Source: Defluviitaleaceae bacterium
Lineage (GTDB): Bacteria; Bacillota; Clostridia; Lachnospirales; UBA5962
NCBI GenBank assembly: GCA_009778165.1
Contig: WRKF01000179.1
Span: 1-37,453, forward strand
DNA length: 37,453 nt
Direction of reading: 5' to 3'
Part shown: piece after piece, positions 17,544 through 26,398 of the stretch
Position numbering within the stretch: the stretch's first letter is position 1
Layout: every line of letters starts with the position of its first letter
Notes under the pieces: model-generated
What the model was told of the DNA's origin: nothing
Seen by the model: the letters and a program-made list of their open reading frames with translations, nothing else
Databases searched by the model: none
Position numbers and translations under genes: made by a program

Positions 17544-17645
17544 GCTTAAAGTGGCTATGGTCATTTAATTTAAAAATCGACAGATGTCGATTTAAAGCAT
17601 AACTGCAACTGCTGTAACAGCTCCGTTTTAAGCACAAGGACCATA
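17544..17645 (+). promoter_or_regulatory. Structured leader with possible pseudoknot before the PucR-like gene
   Basis: Bases 17544-17554 (GCTTAAAGTGG) can pair with 17623-17633 (CCGTTTTAAGC), 11 pairs including two G-U. Inside that loop TATGGTC (17556-17562) is complementary over seven bases to GACCATA (17639-17645), which lies outside the first stem and just before the AGGAG ribosome-binding site at 17651. The two pairings cross, so they form a pseudoknot or are alternatives. The loop also has a 9-base perfect dyad AAATCGACA/TGTCGATTT (17573-17592). Matches no riboswitch class I recognise. Confidence 0.5.
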
Positions 17646-17664
17646 AACAAAGGAGAACATTTTA

Positions 17665-18756
17665 ATGATAAGCAATCAAATACTACAAAGCACTGTAAAC
17701 GGCTTAAAAAATATTACTAAATGCGACTTTGGGGTTATAGAAAGAGAAGGTAAAGTAGTTGTTTCTACAGAGATGGAAATGTTAGGCAAAACAATAGAAA
17801 CTGTAAAAGACTTTATGACATCCCCTGCCGAAGGCATGTCCTTGCAAGGTTACAATTATTTTAAGGTATTTGATAACAGCGTAGCCGAGTACGCAGTAAC
17901 AGCTAAAGGAGAAGACGGCGAAAGTTTTCGAGCCGGTCAGCTTGCCGCATTTCAAATACAGGGTTTGTTAGTGGCGTACAAAGAGCGGTACGATAAAGAC
18001 AATTTTATTAAAAACCTGCTTTTAGATAACCTTTTGCTCATAGATATTTACAGCCGTGCAAAAAAAATGGGTATAGAAAACAATACCCCAAGGCTTGTTT
18101 ATCTGATAGAAATAGAAGGCGAAAAAGATATAAATATGCTTGAGCAACTGCGTGCTGTTTTTCCTGCAAAAGGTAAGGATTTTATTACTGCCGTAGACGA
18201 ACGCTCCTTTATACTTGTGAAAGAGCTAAAGGACAAAAAGGATAAAGAAGAAATTGAAAGAGTCGCCGGGCATATCAGCGACACTTTGCAAAACGATTTA
18301 GAAGTAAATTTCCGTATTGCCATTGGTACAAGAATAACCGATCTTAAAAATGTTTCCCTTTCGTACAAAGAGGCAAAAATGGCTTTGGAAGTGGGCAAAA
18401 TATTCCAACCGGAACGACCTATAGTAAACTATGAAGAGTTGGGTATTGGTCGCCTTATATATCAGCTACCCTCTACCCTGTGTCGTATATTTATAGATGA
18501 GGTGTTGGGAGATATTAGGGTTGAACATTTTGATGACGAAACTTTAATAACCGTAAACAAATTTTTCGAAAACAATCTTAATGTTTCCGAAACTTCTCGC
18601 CAACTATATATACACCGCAACACCCTTGTGTATAGGTTGGATAAACTACAAAAATTAACAAGTTTGGACCTTCGTAATTTTGACGATGCTATAGTTTTCA
18701 AAATCACACTGATGGTCAGTAAATACATGAACCACAGAGATAGGTTTATGTTTTAG
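17665..18756 (+). CDS. PucR/CdaR-family transcriptional regulator
   Basis: 363 residues. The C-terminal 60 residues are a PucR-type helix-turn-helix (NKFFENNLNVSETSRQLYIH, then RNTLVYRLDKLQKL), preceded by a middle domain of the CdaR GGDEF-like type (around 130-270, ending AYKEAKMALEVG-like text, here SYKEAKMALEVGK). The first 120 residues resemble the sugar-diacid-type ligand domain but weakly. SD AAAGGAG precedes ATG 17665. It is followed 14 bases later by the zinc-ribbon membrane protein gene, a likely target or partner. The ligand is unknown. Confidence 0.82.
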   Translation: MISNQILQSTVNGLKNITKCDFGVIEREGKVVVSTEMEMLGKTIETVKDFMTSPAEGMSLQGYNYFKVFDNSVAEYAVTAKGEDGESFRAGQLAAFQIQGLLVAYKERYDKDNFIKNLLLDNLLLIDIYSRAKKMGIENNTPRLVYLIEIEGEKDINMLEQLRAVFPAKGKDFITAVDERSFILVKELKDKKDKEEIERVAGHISDTLQNDLEVNFRIAIGTRITDLKNVSLSYKEAKMALEVGKIFQPERPIVNYEELGIGRLIYQLPSTLCRIFIDEVLGDIRVEHFDDETLITVNKFFENNLNVSETSRQLYIHRNTLVYRLDKLQKLTSLDLRNFDDAIVFKITLMVSKYMNHRDRFMF

Positions 18757-18770
18757 AATATGGAGGACAT

Positions 18771-20339
18771 ATGTTTTGTGCAAAATGTGGAACACAATTA
18801 GAACCTGGGGCGGTTTGTGCCAATTGTGGCGATATGGCGACATCAGAAACACAAGAAATCGAAAAAACCGAAAAAACTGAAGATAATCTCAAAACCGACC
18901 CTGCACCGGAAACCGACTTGGTATCCACACCTGCAACAGTCTCCGAAAACCCTGCTACACCCCTATTAAAAGGCAAGCTAAAAATATTGTTGCCGGTAAC
19001 TTTAGTTGCTATCCTTGGGATTTTTGCGATTGCTTTTGCAACGGGGCTTATTGGAAGCGATACCCAAAACGGTGCCACAACAGATGCACAAGGTGATTTC
19101 CAAAATTTACGAAACGCATTTACCACAACTTTAAGCGAGGCGAGTGAACGCATAAGCTCATCTCCCCTTGGAGCGTTGGAAATGTTGCCGGGAATTTTAA
19201 ACGACGGAGTCATTGGCTTTGCCGCAGGTTTCCCCGGCTTTAATGTAAGGGGAGAGTTGCACTCTGTATTGGAAACAAGTGATTTTGCTGCAAGTATTAA
19301 TGTAGCGGCGTTTCTTATGCCTGTTTCCTTTAACGCAGTTTTGAACCCATATCGTATGGCTGCAAACATATCTTTGATTGGACCGAGCTATTACGGTTTT
19401 TATTTTGATACCTTTTCACAAGATTTTGCACAATTTGGCGAGCTTCTTGGTCAAACTCCGGCAGAAATAGAAGAAATATCTAATGCTGTGGAGATGTTGG
19501 CAAACAGTTTGCGTGTTGATACAATTGATTTCGAAGCTATATTTCAACCCTTTGTTGATATTTTGTTTAATTCTGAATACACTATCGACAACAACGTGAC
19601 TTCTTTTAGTATCATGGAAAATGAGATAATAGAGGCTCTTGAATTACTGCAACAATTGTCGGTAAGTTATGTAGACACTCCTTTGCAAGCACTTGCCGAG
19701 GCAGGCATATTACCGTCAACACCTTTCTCTTTCTTTTCTGTAGCCGAAAGTATACAAATAGCAATGGACATTTTCCGGCAAGAGGATGTCTATTTAGATT
19801 TTACCCTTGACTTTTATACAGAAAATGACAGGCTAAATCAAATTGCACTGTTTGGAAATATTACAGGGCTTGGCATTGGTGATGCTACTACCACAATAAT
19901 GGTCACCGCTGATTTTGGCGAAAACCTATATGAACCCTGGTTTTTGGAAGCGGTTGTTATAAACGAACATGGGCAAGCGCAGACAACTGCCAATTGGAGC
20001 TACGAAATTGTTGACAACACACATGTAAACCGATTCAATTTTGGGTACGTAGACCCCTGGGTTACGGGAGAAACAATTTATCTTTTTACCTATAATGCAA
20101 GCAACGGTAACTTTACGATAGAGAGTGCCGAACAAAATATTATTAGTGGCGTTTTTACTCGTCCAAACAATGGTTTTAATCTTAGTTTTGCAGATAGTAT
20201 ACTTGTTTCTGTGCATGGGCATCCCGGTGCACAAATTCCGGATATTACTTTTATACCACCGGATGAATGGGAGGCACACCCGCAATTGTTAGATCTCGTA
20301 GACATCTTTGGAATGCTTATGTGGCAATTTGGTTTTTAA
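18771..20339 (+). CDS. Zinc-ribbon membrane-anchored protein with large external domain
   Basis: 522 residues. Residues 1-20 are a zinc ribbon (CAKCGTQ and CANCGD), followed by a Glu/Thr/Pro-rich linker to about 65, one membrane helix (about 70-92, KILLPVTLVAILGIFAIAFA), and some 430 residues expected outside the cell, rich in aromatic and acidic residues and in beta-prone segments. No catalytic motif was recognised. GGAGG lies four bases before ATG 18771. Zinc-ribbon plus membrane helix plus unknown external domain is a recurrent Firmicutes layout; the function is unknown. It lies close behind the PucR-like regulator gene. Confidence 0.8.
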   Translation: MFCAKCGTQLEPGAVCANCGDMATSETQEIEKTEKTEDNLKTDPAPETDLVSTPATVSENPATPLLKGKLKILLPVTLVAILGIFAIAFATGLIGSDTQNGATTDAQGDFQNLRNAFTTTLSEASERISSSPLGALEMLPGILNDGVIGFAAGFPGFNVRGELHSVLETSDFAASINVAAFLMPVSFNAVLNPYRMAANISLIGPSYYGFYFDTFSQDFAQFGELLGQTPAEIEEISNAVEMLANSLRVDTIDFEAIFQPFVDILFNSEYTIDNNVTSFSIMENEIIEALELLQQLSVSYVDTPLQALAEAGILPSTPFSFFSVAESIQIAMDIFRQEDVYLDFTLDFYTENDRLNQIALFGNITGLGIGDATTTIMVTADFGENLYEPWFLEAVVINEHGQAQTTANWSYEIVDNTHVNRFNFGYVDPWVTGETIYLFTYNASNGNFTIESAEQNIISGVFTRPNNGFNLSFADSILVSVHGHPGAQIPDITFIPPDEWEAHPQLLDLVDIFGMLMWQFGF

Positions 20340-20437
20340 AATAAGTAAATAAGCAAATAAGTTCAAAAGAAGTCTGCCGTACAGCACTTTTATCGGTTAC
20401 CGACCATTTTAAAAGCAATAAAAAAGGATATAGACAT

Positions 20438-21286
20438 ATGACAGAAAAACTAGTTGATTTACACACACATTCTGTATATTCTGATGGAACGCTGTCGCCC
20501 CGGGAGTTGGTGCGGTATGCAGCAAAAAAACAGTTGTATGCGATTGCACTAACCGATCACGATACAGTGGCAGGGTTGCCTTACGCCCACGACGAAGGCG
20601 AAAAATTGGGCGTTAAAATTATAAACGGAGTGGAGATTACCGCAACATTTCGAACCAATATGTTTTTTGGAGAAGAGTTGCACATATTGGGTCTCGGTTT
20701 TACCGATATTGAAAAAATAAAAGACTCCTTCAGAATTTTGGAGCAATTTCGGGAAAAACGCAACCGCTCTTTAATATCTCGTTTTAACGATCAAGGTATA
20801 GACATTACATATGACGAGTTACAGAGCATTTCTTCAAACAATATTACAAGAGCACATTTTGTCAAATTGCTCATGGAAAAAGGATACGGGGACGACTTTT
20901 ATGAGTTGATTAACAAATACTTTGTTGGTGATGTTCCCACTAATATACCAAAGGAAGCATTTGCCCCGACAGCGGCAATAAAGATTATTCATGATAGCGG
21001 CGGTATAGCTGTGTTTGCTCATCCCCTGCGCTATGGTTTTAAAGAAAAAGATGTTCGTAAGGTTTGCCGCAAGCTAAAGGACTGCGGTTTAGATGCCCTG
21101 GAAGCTGTGTACAGCACCCATACTCCGGATAACGAGAAGTTTTTACGCAATCTGGCAAAAGATTTGGATTTGAAAATATCCGGCGGAAGCGATTTTCACG
21201 GGGGTACAAAACCGGGGATAGATTTGGGATGTGGGTATGGCGATTTAGTAATACCGGCAAGCATTTTGGAGAATTTGAATATATGA
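20438..21286 (+). CDS. PHP-domain phosphoesterase (TrpH/RNase AM-like)
   Basis: 282 residues. Metal-binding motifs: DLHTHSVYSDGT at the N-terminus, LTDHDTVAG, GVEITA, AHPLRYG and GSDFHGG near the end, the full set of a polymerase-and-histidinol-phosphatase fold. Related proteins hydrolyse 3',5'-bisphosphates or short RNA 5' ends; the substrate here is unproved. AAGGA precedes ATG 20438. Its TGA stop overlaps the ATG of the following gene (ATGA), showing translational coupling. Confidence 0.9.
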   Translation: MTEKLVDLHTHSVYSDGTLSPRELVRYAAKKQLYAIALTDHDTVAGLPYAHDEGEKLGVKIINGVEITATFRTNMFFGEELHILGLGFTDIEKIKDSFRILEQFREKRNRSLISRFNDQGIDITYDELQSISSNNITRAHFVKLLMEKGYGDDFYELINKYFVGDVPTNIPKEAFAPTAAIKIIHDSGGIAVFAHPLRYGFKEKDVRKVCRKLKDCGLDALEAVYSTHTPDNEKFLRNLAKDLDLKISGGSDFHGGTKPGIDLGCGYGDLVIPASILENLNI

Positions 21287-21735
21287 TAAGCCTAGTGGTA
21301 AGAGATACAAAACAGTTTATGGCTAAACTTTTTAAAGAAGAGGCTTTTGACAATTTTAGCGTGCCAAATATGGAAATAGTAAGTTTTGCCACGTTTGAGA
21401 TAAGTGAGACAAAAAATCAGGTTACGGATGATTCCCTTGCCGCTGATTCATGCACTTGGAAAACATTGCGACCATACGCCTTTAACATAATAAAAGGCAA
21501 AGATATACCTCGCTCCATCAAAATTGTTTTTTCTCTTAACAAAGAAGAAAGTGAAAAACTGAAATCTGATACAACTTTTTTTATGAACATGTATTTTGTG
21601 GATGGAGATTTGCATTTCACAACAGGCACTTCTTCAAAAAAATTTACACTCGAAAAAAGTGCCGACCACCTTTGGGAAGACTATGTTAAAAATTTCTTTA
21701 AAAAAAACGGAATAGACTATCAGTTACTGGAATAA
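21283..21735 (+). CDS. DUF5721-like protein
   Basis: 150 residues starting MISLVVRDTKQFMAKLF, with RPYAFNIIKGKDIPRSIKIV and LHFTTGTSSKKFTL in the middle, and LWEDYVKNFF near the end. This pattern matches my recollection of the DUF5721 family of Clostridia, function unknown; it is soluble with mixed alpha/beta composition. The start at 21283 overlaps the PHP gene stop by four bases; the longer frame from 21229 lies inside that gene and has no conserved text. The TPR gene follows after 17 bases. Confidence 0.75.
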   Translation: MISLVVRDTKQFMAKLFKEEAFDNFSVPNMEIVSFATFEISETKNQVTDDSLAADSCTWKTLRPYAFNIIKGKDIPRSIKIVFSLNKEESEKLKSDTTFFMNMYFVDGDLHFTTGTSSKKFTLEKSADHLWEDYVKNFFKKNGIDYQLLE

Positions 21736-21752
21736 GCGGAGGGTTTTAGCAA

Positions 21753-22892
21753 ATGGCATCTATCTTGTTATCTTTAAACCAAACCCCAATCTCTACCCCT
21801 TATACTTTTGCCAAAAGCCACACAAAAATCTACTCTCTGGAAGAGGCCTTATTTTACACATACGCAAATTGGCAAGAACGTGATTTTACCACCCCTGCCT
21901 TTATTGCTTGGGTAGATACTATTTTGGGATTGTCCGACATCTCGTCCAAACTGCAAGAACTAAACAAAGTAGACAGTTATACCCAAAAACTAATGACCTT
22001 TTTATCTATAACTCCTTATTTTGATTCTCAAAAACTTGCCGCAATAAAAGCGGAGGTAGAGTCTTGGGAAGAAAAAAGCTCTGTGGTGTTGCTCAAAGAA
22101 GAGGCGGACACGCAGGTACTTGTTGCTCCCAAAAAAGCAACCGAGCTTTATAGTCGAGCCGTTGCTCAAGGAGGCGATGCGGCTACATATAACAATATGG
22201 CCATTTCTTACATGAATCGCAACATGTACAAAGAGGCGGCACAGGCTTTCGGTAACGCCTATAGCCTAGACAAAAACAATTTAGATATTATTTTAAACTA
22301 TAGCTTGGCTCTTATAGAAATGGGAGAGATAGAGCAGGCTTTTAGATATATCCGTAGAGCCGAAAGTTTCGGAGAAAGTGCATATGTATACTTTTTGTAT
22401 GCAAAGATTTGTCATGCTAACAAAAACATTAAACAAGCCGTAGAATATTTGAACCAGGCATTGGATATGGAAAAAAACTGCGAATATTACTACTACTTAG
22501 CAAAAGTATACGCTCTCGACAACCGCCACGCAGATGCACTGGAAACCATAAATAAAGTTCAAGGAAAAGACCAAAAATATTATATAAAACTGGCAGAGCT
22601 ATTTGCGCTTGGAGAGGATTATCCAAAAGCAATACAAGCGATGGAAGATGCCCACCGTAATGGCACTAAAACGGCAGCTACTTTGGCAACTCTTGCATCT
22701 TATCAGCGACAAAACAATGACCTTACCGTAGCTCAAACTACCATAGAAGAGGCACTAAAATTGGAGCAAAACAAATTTGCAATGTTAGAAGATGCTAAAA
22801 TAAAAAAATCTCAAGGTAAATTGCGAGATTATCAAAAAATTATGGAGAATATTTTAAGGGAAGCTAAAGAAAACTACAGGAAAAAACTATAA
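21753..22892 (+). CDS. TPR-repeat protein
   Basis: 379 residues. Several tetratricopeptide repeats are readable between about 125 and 350 ([20 protein letters not shown] then [50 protein letters not shown]). The first 110 residues are helical but not TPR-like. No signal peptide, so probably a cytoplasmic scaffold. GGAGGG precedes ATG 21753. The stop codon overlaps the rnhB start by one base. Confidence 0.85.
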   Translation: MASILLSLNQTPISTPYTFAKSHTKIYSLEEALFYTYANWQERDFTTPAFIAWVDTILGLSDISSKLQELNKVDSYTQKLMTFLSITPYFDSQKLAAIKAEVESWEEKSSVVLLKEEADTQVLVAPKKATELYSRAVAQGGDAATYNNMAISYMNRNMYKEAAQAFGNAYSLDKNNLDIILNYSLALIEMGEIEQAFRYIRRAESFGESAYVYFLYAKICHANKNIKQAVEYLNQALDMEKNCEYYYYLAKVYALDNRHADALETINKVQGKDQKYYIKLAELFALGEDYPKAIQAMEDAHRNGTKTAATLATLASYQRQNNDLTVAQTTIEEALKLEQNKFAMLEDAKIKKSQGKLRDYQKIMENILREAKENYRKKL

Positions 22893-23476
22893 TGACAGAT
22901 TGTTATGAAACTACATACAGTCAGTACAACCACATAGCCGGTATAGACGAAGTAGGCAGAGGTCCCCTAGCCGGTCCGGTTGTTTCTGCTGCCGTTATTT
23001 TACCCCGGGAATGTGTTTTGCCGGTAGATGATTCTAAAAAACTGAGCGACAAAAAGCGTCGGCAGCTTTTTATAAAAATAAAGGAGCAAGCTCTGGCTAT
23101 TGGTATTGGTATTGTAGACCACAAAACCATAGATGAAATAAATATATTGCAAGCTACAAAATTATCTATGTTGCAAGCAATTAAAAACCTTGCTGTAGAG
23201 CCTGACTTTTTGTTGGTAGATGCCCTAACATTAGATACTCCCCTGCCCCAGTTGGCAATAGTAAAAGGCGACGAAAAAAACCGTTCTATAGCAGCAGCCA
23301 GTATAATAGCAAAAGTAACAAGAGATGATATGATGATAGAATACCATCAGCAATACCCGCAATATTTATTTGACAAAAACAAAGGCTACGGTGTTGCGGC
23401 CCATATAGCGGCAATAAAAATGTATGGTTTATGCCCCATACACAGAAGGAGTTTTACAAAAGGCTATGGAAACTAA
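22892..23476 (+). CDS. rnhB: Ribonuclease HII
   Basis: Removes ribonucleotides from DNA and degrades RNA in RNA-DNA hybrids. 194 residues with [14 protein letters not shown] (catalytic D-E pair), DDSKKLS, the later catalytic Asp in FLLVDALTL, and [15 protein letters not shown]. Motifs are intact and length is normal. Starts on the last base of the TPR gene stop codon and overlaps the next gene by 11 bases. Confidence 0.96.
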   Translation: MTDCYETTYSQYNHIAGIDEVGRGPLAGPVVSAAVILPRECVLPVDDSKKLSDKKRRQLFIKIKEQALAIGIGIVDHKTIDEINILQATKLSMLQAIKNLAVEPDFLLVDALTLDTPLPQLAIVKGDEKNRSIAAASIIAKVTRDDMMIEYHQQYPQYLFDKNKGYGVAAHIAAIKMYGLCPIHRRSFTKGYGN

Positions 23477-23756
23477 GGAGTTTACAGAGGAGCGTAAAAG
23501 AAAAGCTGCAGTAGCAATAGAGTATATACCCGGTTCTTTTGCACCAAAAATAGTGGCAAAGGGCAAGGGTGTTGTAGCTGAAAATATATTAAGCAAGGGT
23601 AAAGAACACAATATTAAAACGTACCAAGATAAGGATTTGGTAAAGGATTTGTTAAATACGGACATTGGTAACTATATACCCCAAGAGTTGTATTATGCAG
23701 TAGCACAGGTACTGGTGTTTATAAACGAGTTAGATAAAAGAAAGGGAGCTTTATGA
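23466..23756 (+). CDS. FlhB C-terminal-domain homologue (YlqH-like)
   Basis: 96 residues from ATG 23466. [20 protein letters not shown], then a helix, [15 protein letters not shown], and [18 protein letters not shown] align with the cytoplasmic domain of the FlhB/YscU export switch. The self-cleaving NPTH motif is absent. Stand-alone proteins of this kind (B. subtilis YlqH) are encoded next to rnhB, as here. The longer frame from 23424 lies within rnhB. Role unknown; no flagellar gene is in the window. Confidence 0.85.
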   Translation: METKEFTEERKRKAAVAIEYIPGSFAPKIVAKGKGVVAENILSKGKEHNIKTYQDKDLVKDLLNTDIGNYIPQELYYAVAQVLVFINELDKRKGAL

Positions 23757-23759
23757 TGT

Positions 23760-23852
23760 CACAATTAGGTTTCGACTTAAAAATCAATGAAACCTAATTG
23801 TGTGTGTCAAAACTAGGTTTCGACTTAAAAATCAATGAAACCTAGTTTTGAC
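23760..23852. repeat. Tandem pair of long hairpins with identical loops
   Basis: Hairpin 1: stem 23760-23773 with 23789-23802 (14 pairs). Hairpin 2: stem 23806-23821 with 23837-23852 (16 pairs). Both have the same 15-base loop (GACTTAAAAATCAAT). The stems differ at two positions, and both arms changed so that pairing is kept. A T run (23857-23862) follows the second. They lie between convergent genes and may serve as a bidirectional terminator. Confidence 0.8.
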
Positions 23853-23882
23853 TGTGTTTTTTAAACATTTCCAACTTTTAAA

Positions 23883-24389
23883 TTATATCGGTGGCCACTT
23901 GTCTGTAAGTATTAAAAGGCCGGGTACCCAACCGGAAAAAACTCCGGAAAAATAGTAAAAATGCGCAATAAACCTTTTACTTTTTTTGGAAGATAGCTTG
24001 CCTAGTGTATCCTCTACCCATAATAAAAAGAAAATGGCAAACCATACAACCCCGAGAGCAAACATCCACCAGTCCGCCTCTTGAGCCAAAATTAATAGCC
24101 AAGGCAACAGCGAAATGGATACCCCCAAACTATAAACCCCAAAAGGTCTAAGATCTAACTTGAACAAATCTATAACACCTATGTAATAGTATGTAAAAGC
24201 AAACATCATGCCAAGCCCGGCATTTAAGTATAACCCATCTCTTATCATAAATGTTAAGTTAGCTATAAAAAGGATTGTGGCAGTAAAAAAATTAACCACC
24301 GATGCGGATTTAAGGTCTATTTCGTGCTTAATGCAATATCCATTATTCACAAGACCTGAACCAACTAACAATAGTACAATACCAAACAT
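23883..24389 (-). CDS. AmiS/UreI-family channel
   Basis: 168 residues from ATG 24389, chosen because GGAGG lies nine bases upstream; the longer frame to 24428 adds 13 residues without a ribosome-binding site. About six membrane helices: MFGIVLLLVGSGLV, NFFTATILFIANLTF, LGMMFAFTYYYIGVIDL, LPWLLILA, MFALGVVWFAIFFLLW and VFSGWVPGLLIL. The order and the FTYYYIGV and W-rich helices fit AmiS/UreI proteins, which pass urea or short amides. No urease or amidase genes are nearby, so the substrate is open. Confidence 0.78.
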   Translation of the reverse strand: MFGIVLLLVGSGLVNNGYCIKHEIDLKSASVVNFFTATILFIANLTFMIRDGLYLNAGLGMMFAFTYYYIGVIDLFKLDLRPFGVYSLGVSISLLPWLLILAQEADWWMFALGVVWFAIFFLLWVEDTLGKLSSKKSKRFIAHFYYFSGVFSGWVPGLLILTDKWPPI

Positions 24390-24477
24390 AACGTATACCC
24401 TCCATAGTATATAATATATAGTCAACATCCAAAAACCCGCACATCCAGCTTTTAAATGTTGTCAACAATAAAACAAA

Positions 24478-24507
24478 ATAATACCATTTATTTTACGTAT
24501 ATGTCAA
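24478..24507 (-). promoter_or_regulatory. Promoter of the AmiS/UreI-like gene
   Basis: Minus-strand TTGACA (24507-24502) and TATTAT (24483-24478), spacer 18 bases, between uxaC and the channel gene. The leader would be about 80 bases. Confidence 0.5.
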
Positions 24508-24541
24508 GCAAACCATTGTTTTAGTTTTAACGGGTACAGTC

Positions 24542-25930
24542 TTATATTTCAAAATATTCTATAGCATTCGTATAGCAAATATCCTGAACTATCTTTCCTG
24601 CGTTTTTTAAATTTGGGTTGTACAGCCCATCTTCCATCCATCTACCAACAATATTACACAATATCCGCCTAAAATAATCGTGGCGAGGATATGACAAAAA
24701 GCTCCGGGAATCTGTTAGCATACCAAGGAATTTACCTAAAACACCGACATCGGCAAGGGTGTTTATTTGGGCATTCATGCCGTTTATATGGTCGTTAAAC
24801 CACCAAGCGGTCCCAAACTGCATTTTCCCGCCATCTTGAAACCCACCGATAAGAGTGGCTACAGGATAGTTATCATTTGGATTAATGTTAAAAACCATAG
24901 TTTTTGGCAAGTTTTCCCGTTCGCTCAACGAATCAAAGAGCAGTGCAAGGTTTCCCACAGAATCTATATTGCCTATCGTATCAAAGCCGGTGTCCGGTCC
25001 AAGTTTTACAAACATTGGGCTATTAATATTGCGTATTACTCCATAATGTATCTCCATAACCCAATCGCGTTTTTTGTATTCCCCTGCCAAAAATTGCAAC
25101 AAATATGTTTTGTATGCGTCAATTTCCGAAATATCAAGCTGTTGACCCGCCAAAGCCTTTTTTAATATTTTGTCGGCTACACTTTTGTCGGTTTCAGCGT
25201 ATGGAACATAGGTTATACCATGGTCGCTGGCAACACAACCATTTTTAACAAAATAGTCTATTCGTTCCACAAGAGCTTTTTCTAACCCATCTATGCTTTC
25301 GATGGAACCTCCCGCCACTTTTGCCAAGGTTTTTATATAGTCTACAAAAGTTTTCAGTTCAATATTTATTGCCTTGTCGGGCCTAAAAGCAGGCAATACA
25401 GACACATCCCAGCTTTTATCTTCTTTTAGTTTTGTGTGATATTCCAGTGTGTCTATTGGGTCGTCTGTTGTAATTATAGCCTTCACATTAGACTTTTTTA
25501 TAAATGTTCTAAGTTTGAAGTCATCCGTTGCCAAGAGGGCATTTACTTTGTCGAATATTTCTTTTGCGTTATCTGCTGTTAAAGGCTCGTTTATGCCGAA
25601 AAATGTTTTAAGCTCCATGTGTGCCCAATGGTATATGGGGCTACCTACAGCATAGTTTACAGCTTCCGCAAATGCTTGAAATTTTTCAAAACTATCGGCA
25701 TCTCCCGTGATATAGTGTTCATCTATACCACAGCTGCGCATTATACGCCATTTGTAATGATCCCCCTTTAGCCAAGCCTCGGTAATGTCTGCAAAATTTT
25801 TGTTTTCATATATCTCTTCCGGTTGCAAATGACAATGAAAGTCAAAAATCGGCATGGACTTTGCATATTCGTGATACAGTTGCTGACTTGTTTTGCTTTT
25901 TAGTAAAAAGTTGTCATCAAAAAAATTCAT
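24542..25930 (-). CDS. uxaC: Glucuronate isomerase (uronate isomerase)
   Basis: Interconverts D-glucuronate and D-fructuronate, or galacturonate and tagaturonate, the first step of hexuronate use. 462 residues, the family length. FDFHCHLQPEEIYE carries the amidohydrolase-type metal His pair; further family text is WRIMRSCGIDEHYITG, TTDDPIDTLEYH, LPAFRPDKA, GMLTDSRSFLSYPRHDYFRR. AGGAGG precedes ATG 25930. No other uronate gene (kdgK, uxuA, transporter) is in the window. A MITE-like repeat ends 72 bases upstream, and a promoter TAGACA-17-TATTAT begins at its edge. Confidence 0.95.
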   Translation of the reverse strand: MNFFDDNFLLKSKTSQQLYHEYAKSMPIFDFHCHLQPEEIYENKNFADITEAWLKGDHYKWRIMRSCGIDEHYITGDADSFEKFQAFAEAVNYAVGSPIYHWAHMELKTFFGINEPLTADNAKEIFDKVNALLATDDFKLRTFIKKSNVKAIITTDDPIDTLEYHTKLKEDKSWDVSVLPAFRPDKAINIELKTFVDYIKTLAKVAGGSIESIDGLEKALVERIDYFVKNGCVASDHGITYVPYAETDKSVADKILKKALAGQQLDISEIDAYKTYLLQFLAGEYKKRDWVMEIHYGVIRNINSPMFVKLGPDTGFDTIGNIDSVGNLALLFDSLSERENLPKTMVFNINPNDNYPVATLIGGFQDGGKMQFGTAWWFNDHINGMNAQINTLADVGVLGKFLGMLTDSRSFLSYPRHDYFRRILCNIVGRWMEDGLYNPNLKNAGKIVQDICYTNAIEYFEI

Positions 25931-25978
25931 TTTATATCTTACCTCCTACATTTACTTTGCTTATGATATTATAATAAT

Positions 25979-26006
25979 ACATTATTTTTATTATAATGTC
26001 TATAGC
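25979..26006 (-). promoter_or_regulatory. Likely uxaC promoter at the repeat boundary
   Basis: On the minus strand TAGACA followed 17 bases later by TATTAT. The TA of the -35 box are the last bases of the repeat at 26002-26113. Positions are approximate to one or two bases. Confidence 0.4.
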
Positions 26007-26113
26007 GATTCCGCTTAGTACAGTCCTTTTTAAATATTACTAAGCGGAATTGCTTCCTTGATTCAGCGGTTTCAAAAAATTCATAGGGACAATTGAATAC
26101 GGAACTGCTATAG
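26002..26113. repeat. 112-bp MITE-like repeat, copy 2, upstream of uxaC
   Basis: Starts TATAGCGATTCCG and ends CGGAACTGCTATA. Same orientation and length as the copy at 7934-8045 with about 12 mismatches. The internal dyad ATTCCGCTTAGT/ACTAAGCGGAAT is perfect here. In the second dyad both changes relative to copy 1 leave G-U pairs in a plus-strand RNA. Confidence 0.75.
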
Positions 26114-26192
26114 CATATAACATTCCGCTATCCGCAATAGAAAAAATAGAAAAAAACAGAAAAAATCCTATGGGACACTTTCGATTATTTAG

Positions 26193-26278
26193 AATGATTA
26201 TTTCAAAAAAAAAATTAACTACCAGGAATTTATGGGTTATAATTGAGTTATAATTATATTAAAATTAACAATACTACT
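26193..26278 (+). repeat. 86-bp promoter-bearing direct repeat, copy 1
   Basis: Matches 26856-26941 with about seven mismatches and no gaps. It contains TTAACT and TATAAT 17 bases apart, so a slightly weaker version of the promoter in copy 2, but no plus-strand gene follows it. The 25931-26398 gap also holds a MITE-like copy; otherwise nothing is recognised in it. Confidence 0.8.
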
Positions 26279-26398
26279 TCCACTAAATGCAACTTGGATT
26301 TTAGGTACAGTTCCGTTGTAAGGCACGATGTAAATACCGAATGTCGATAATCGCCTGTGCTTAATAAGTTAATAGCGGCTCGCTCGGTTTGGCAAGCA

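Noticed and set aside
26139-26170. A-rich stretch shared with about 37226-37250 (TAGAAAAAATAGAAAAAA)
   Set aside because: Low-complexity sequence; too little else matches to call a repeat family.
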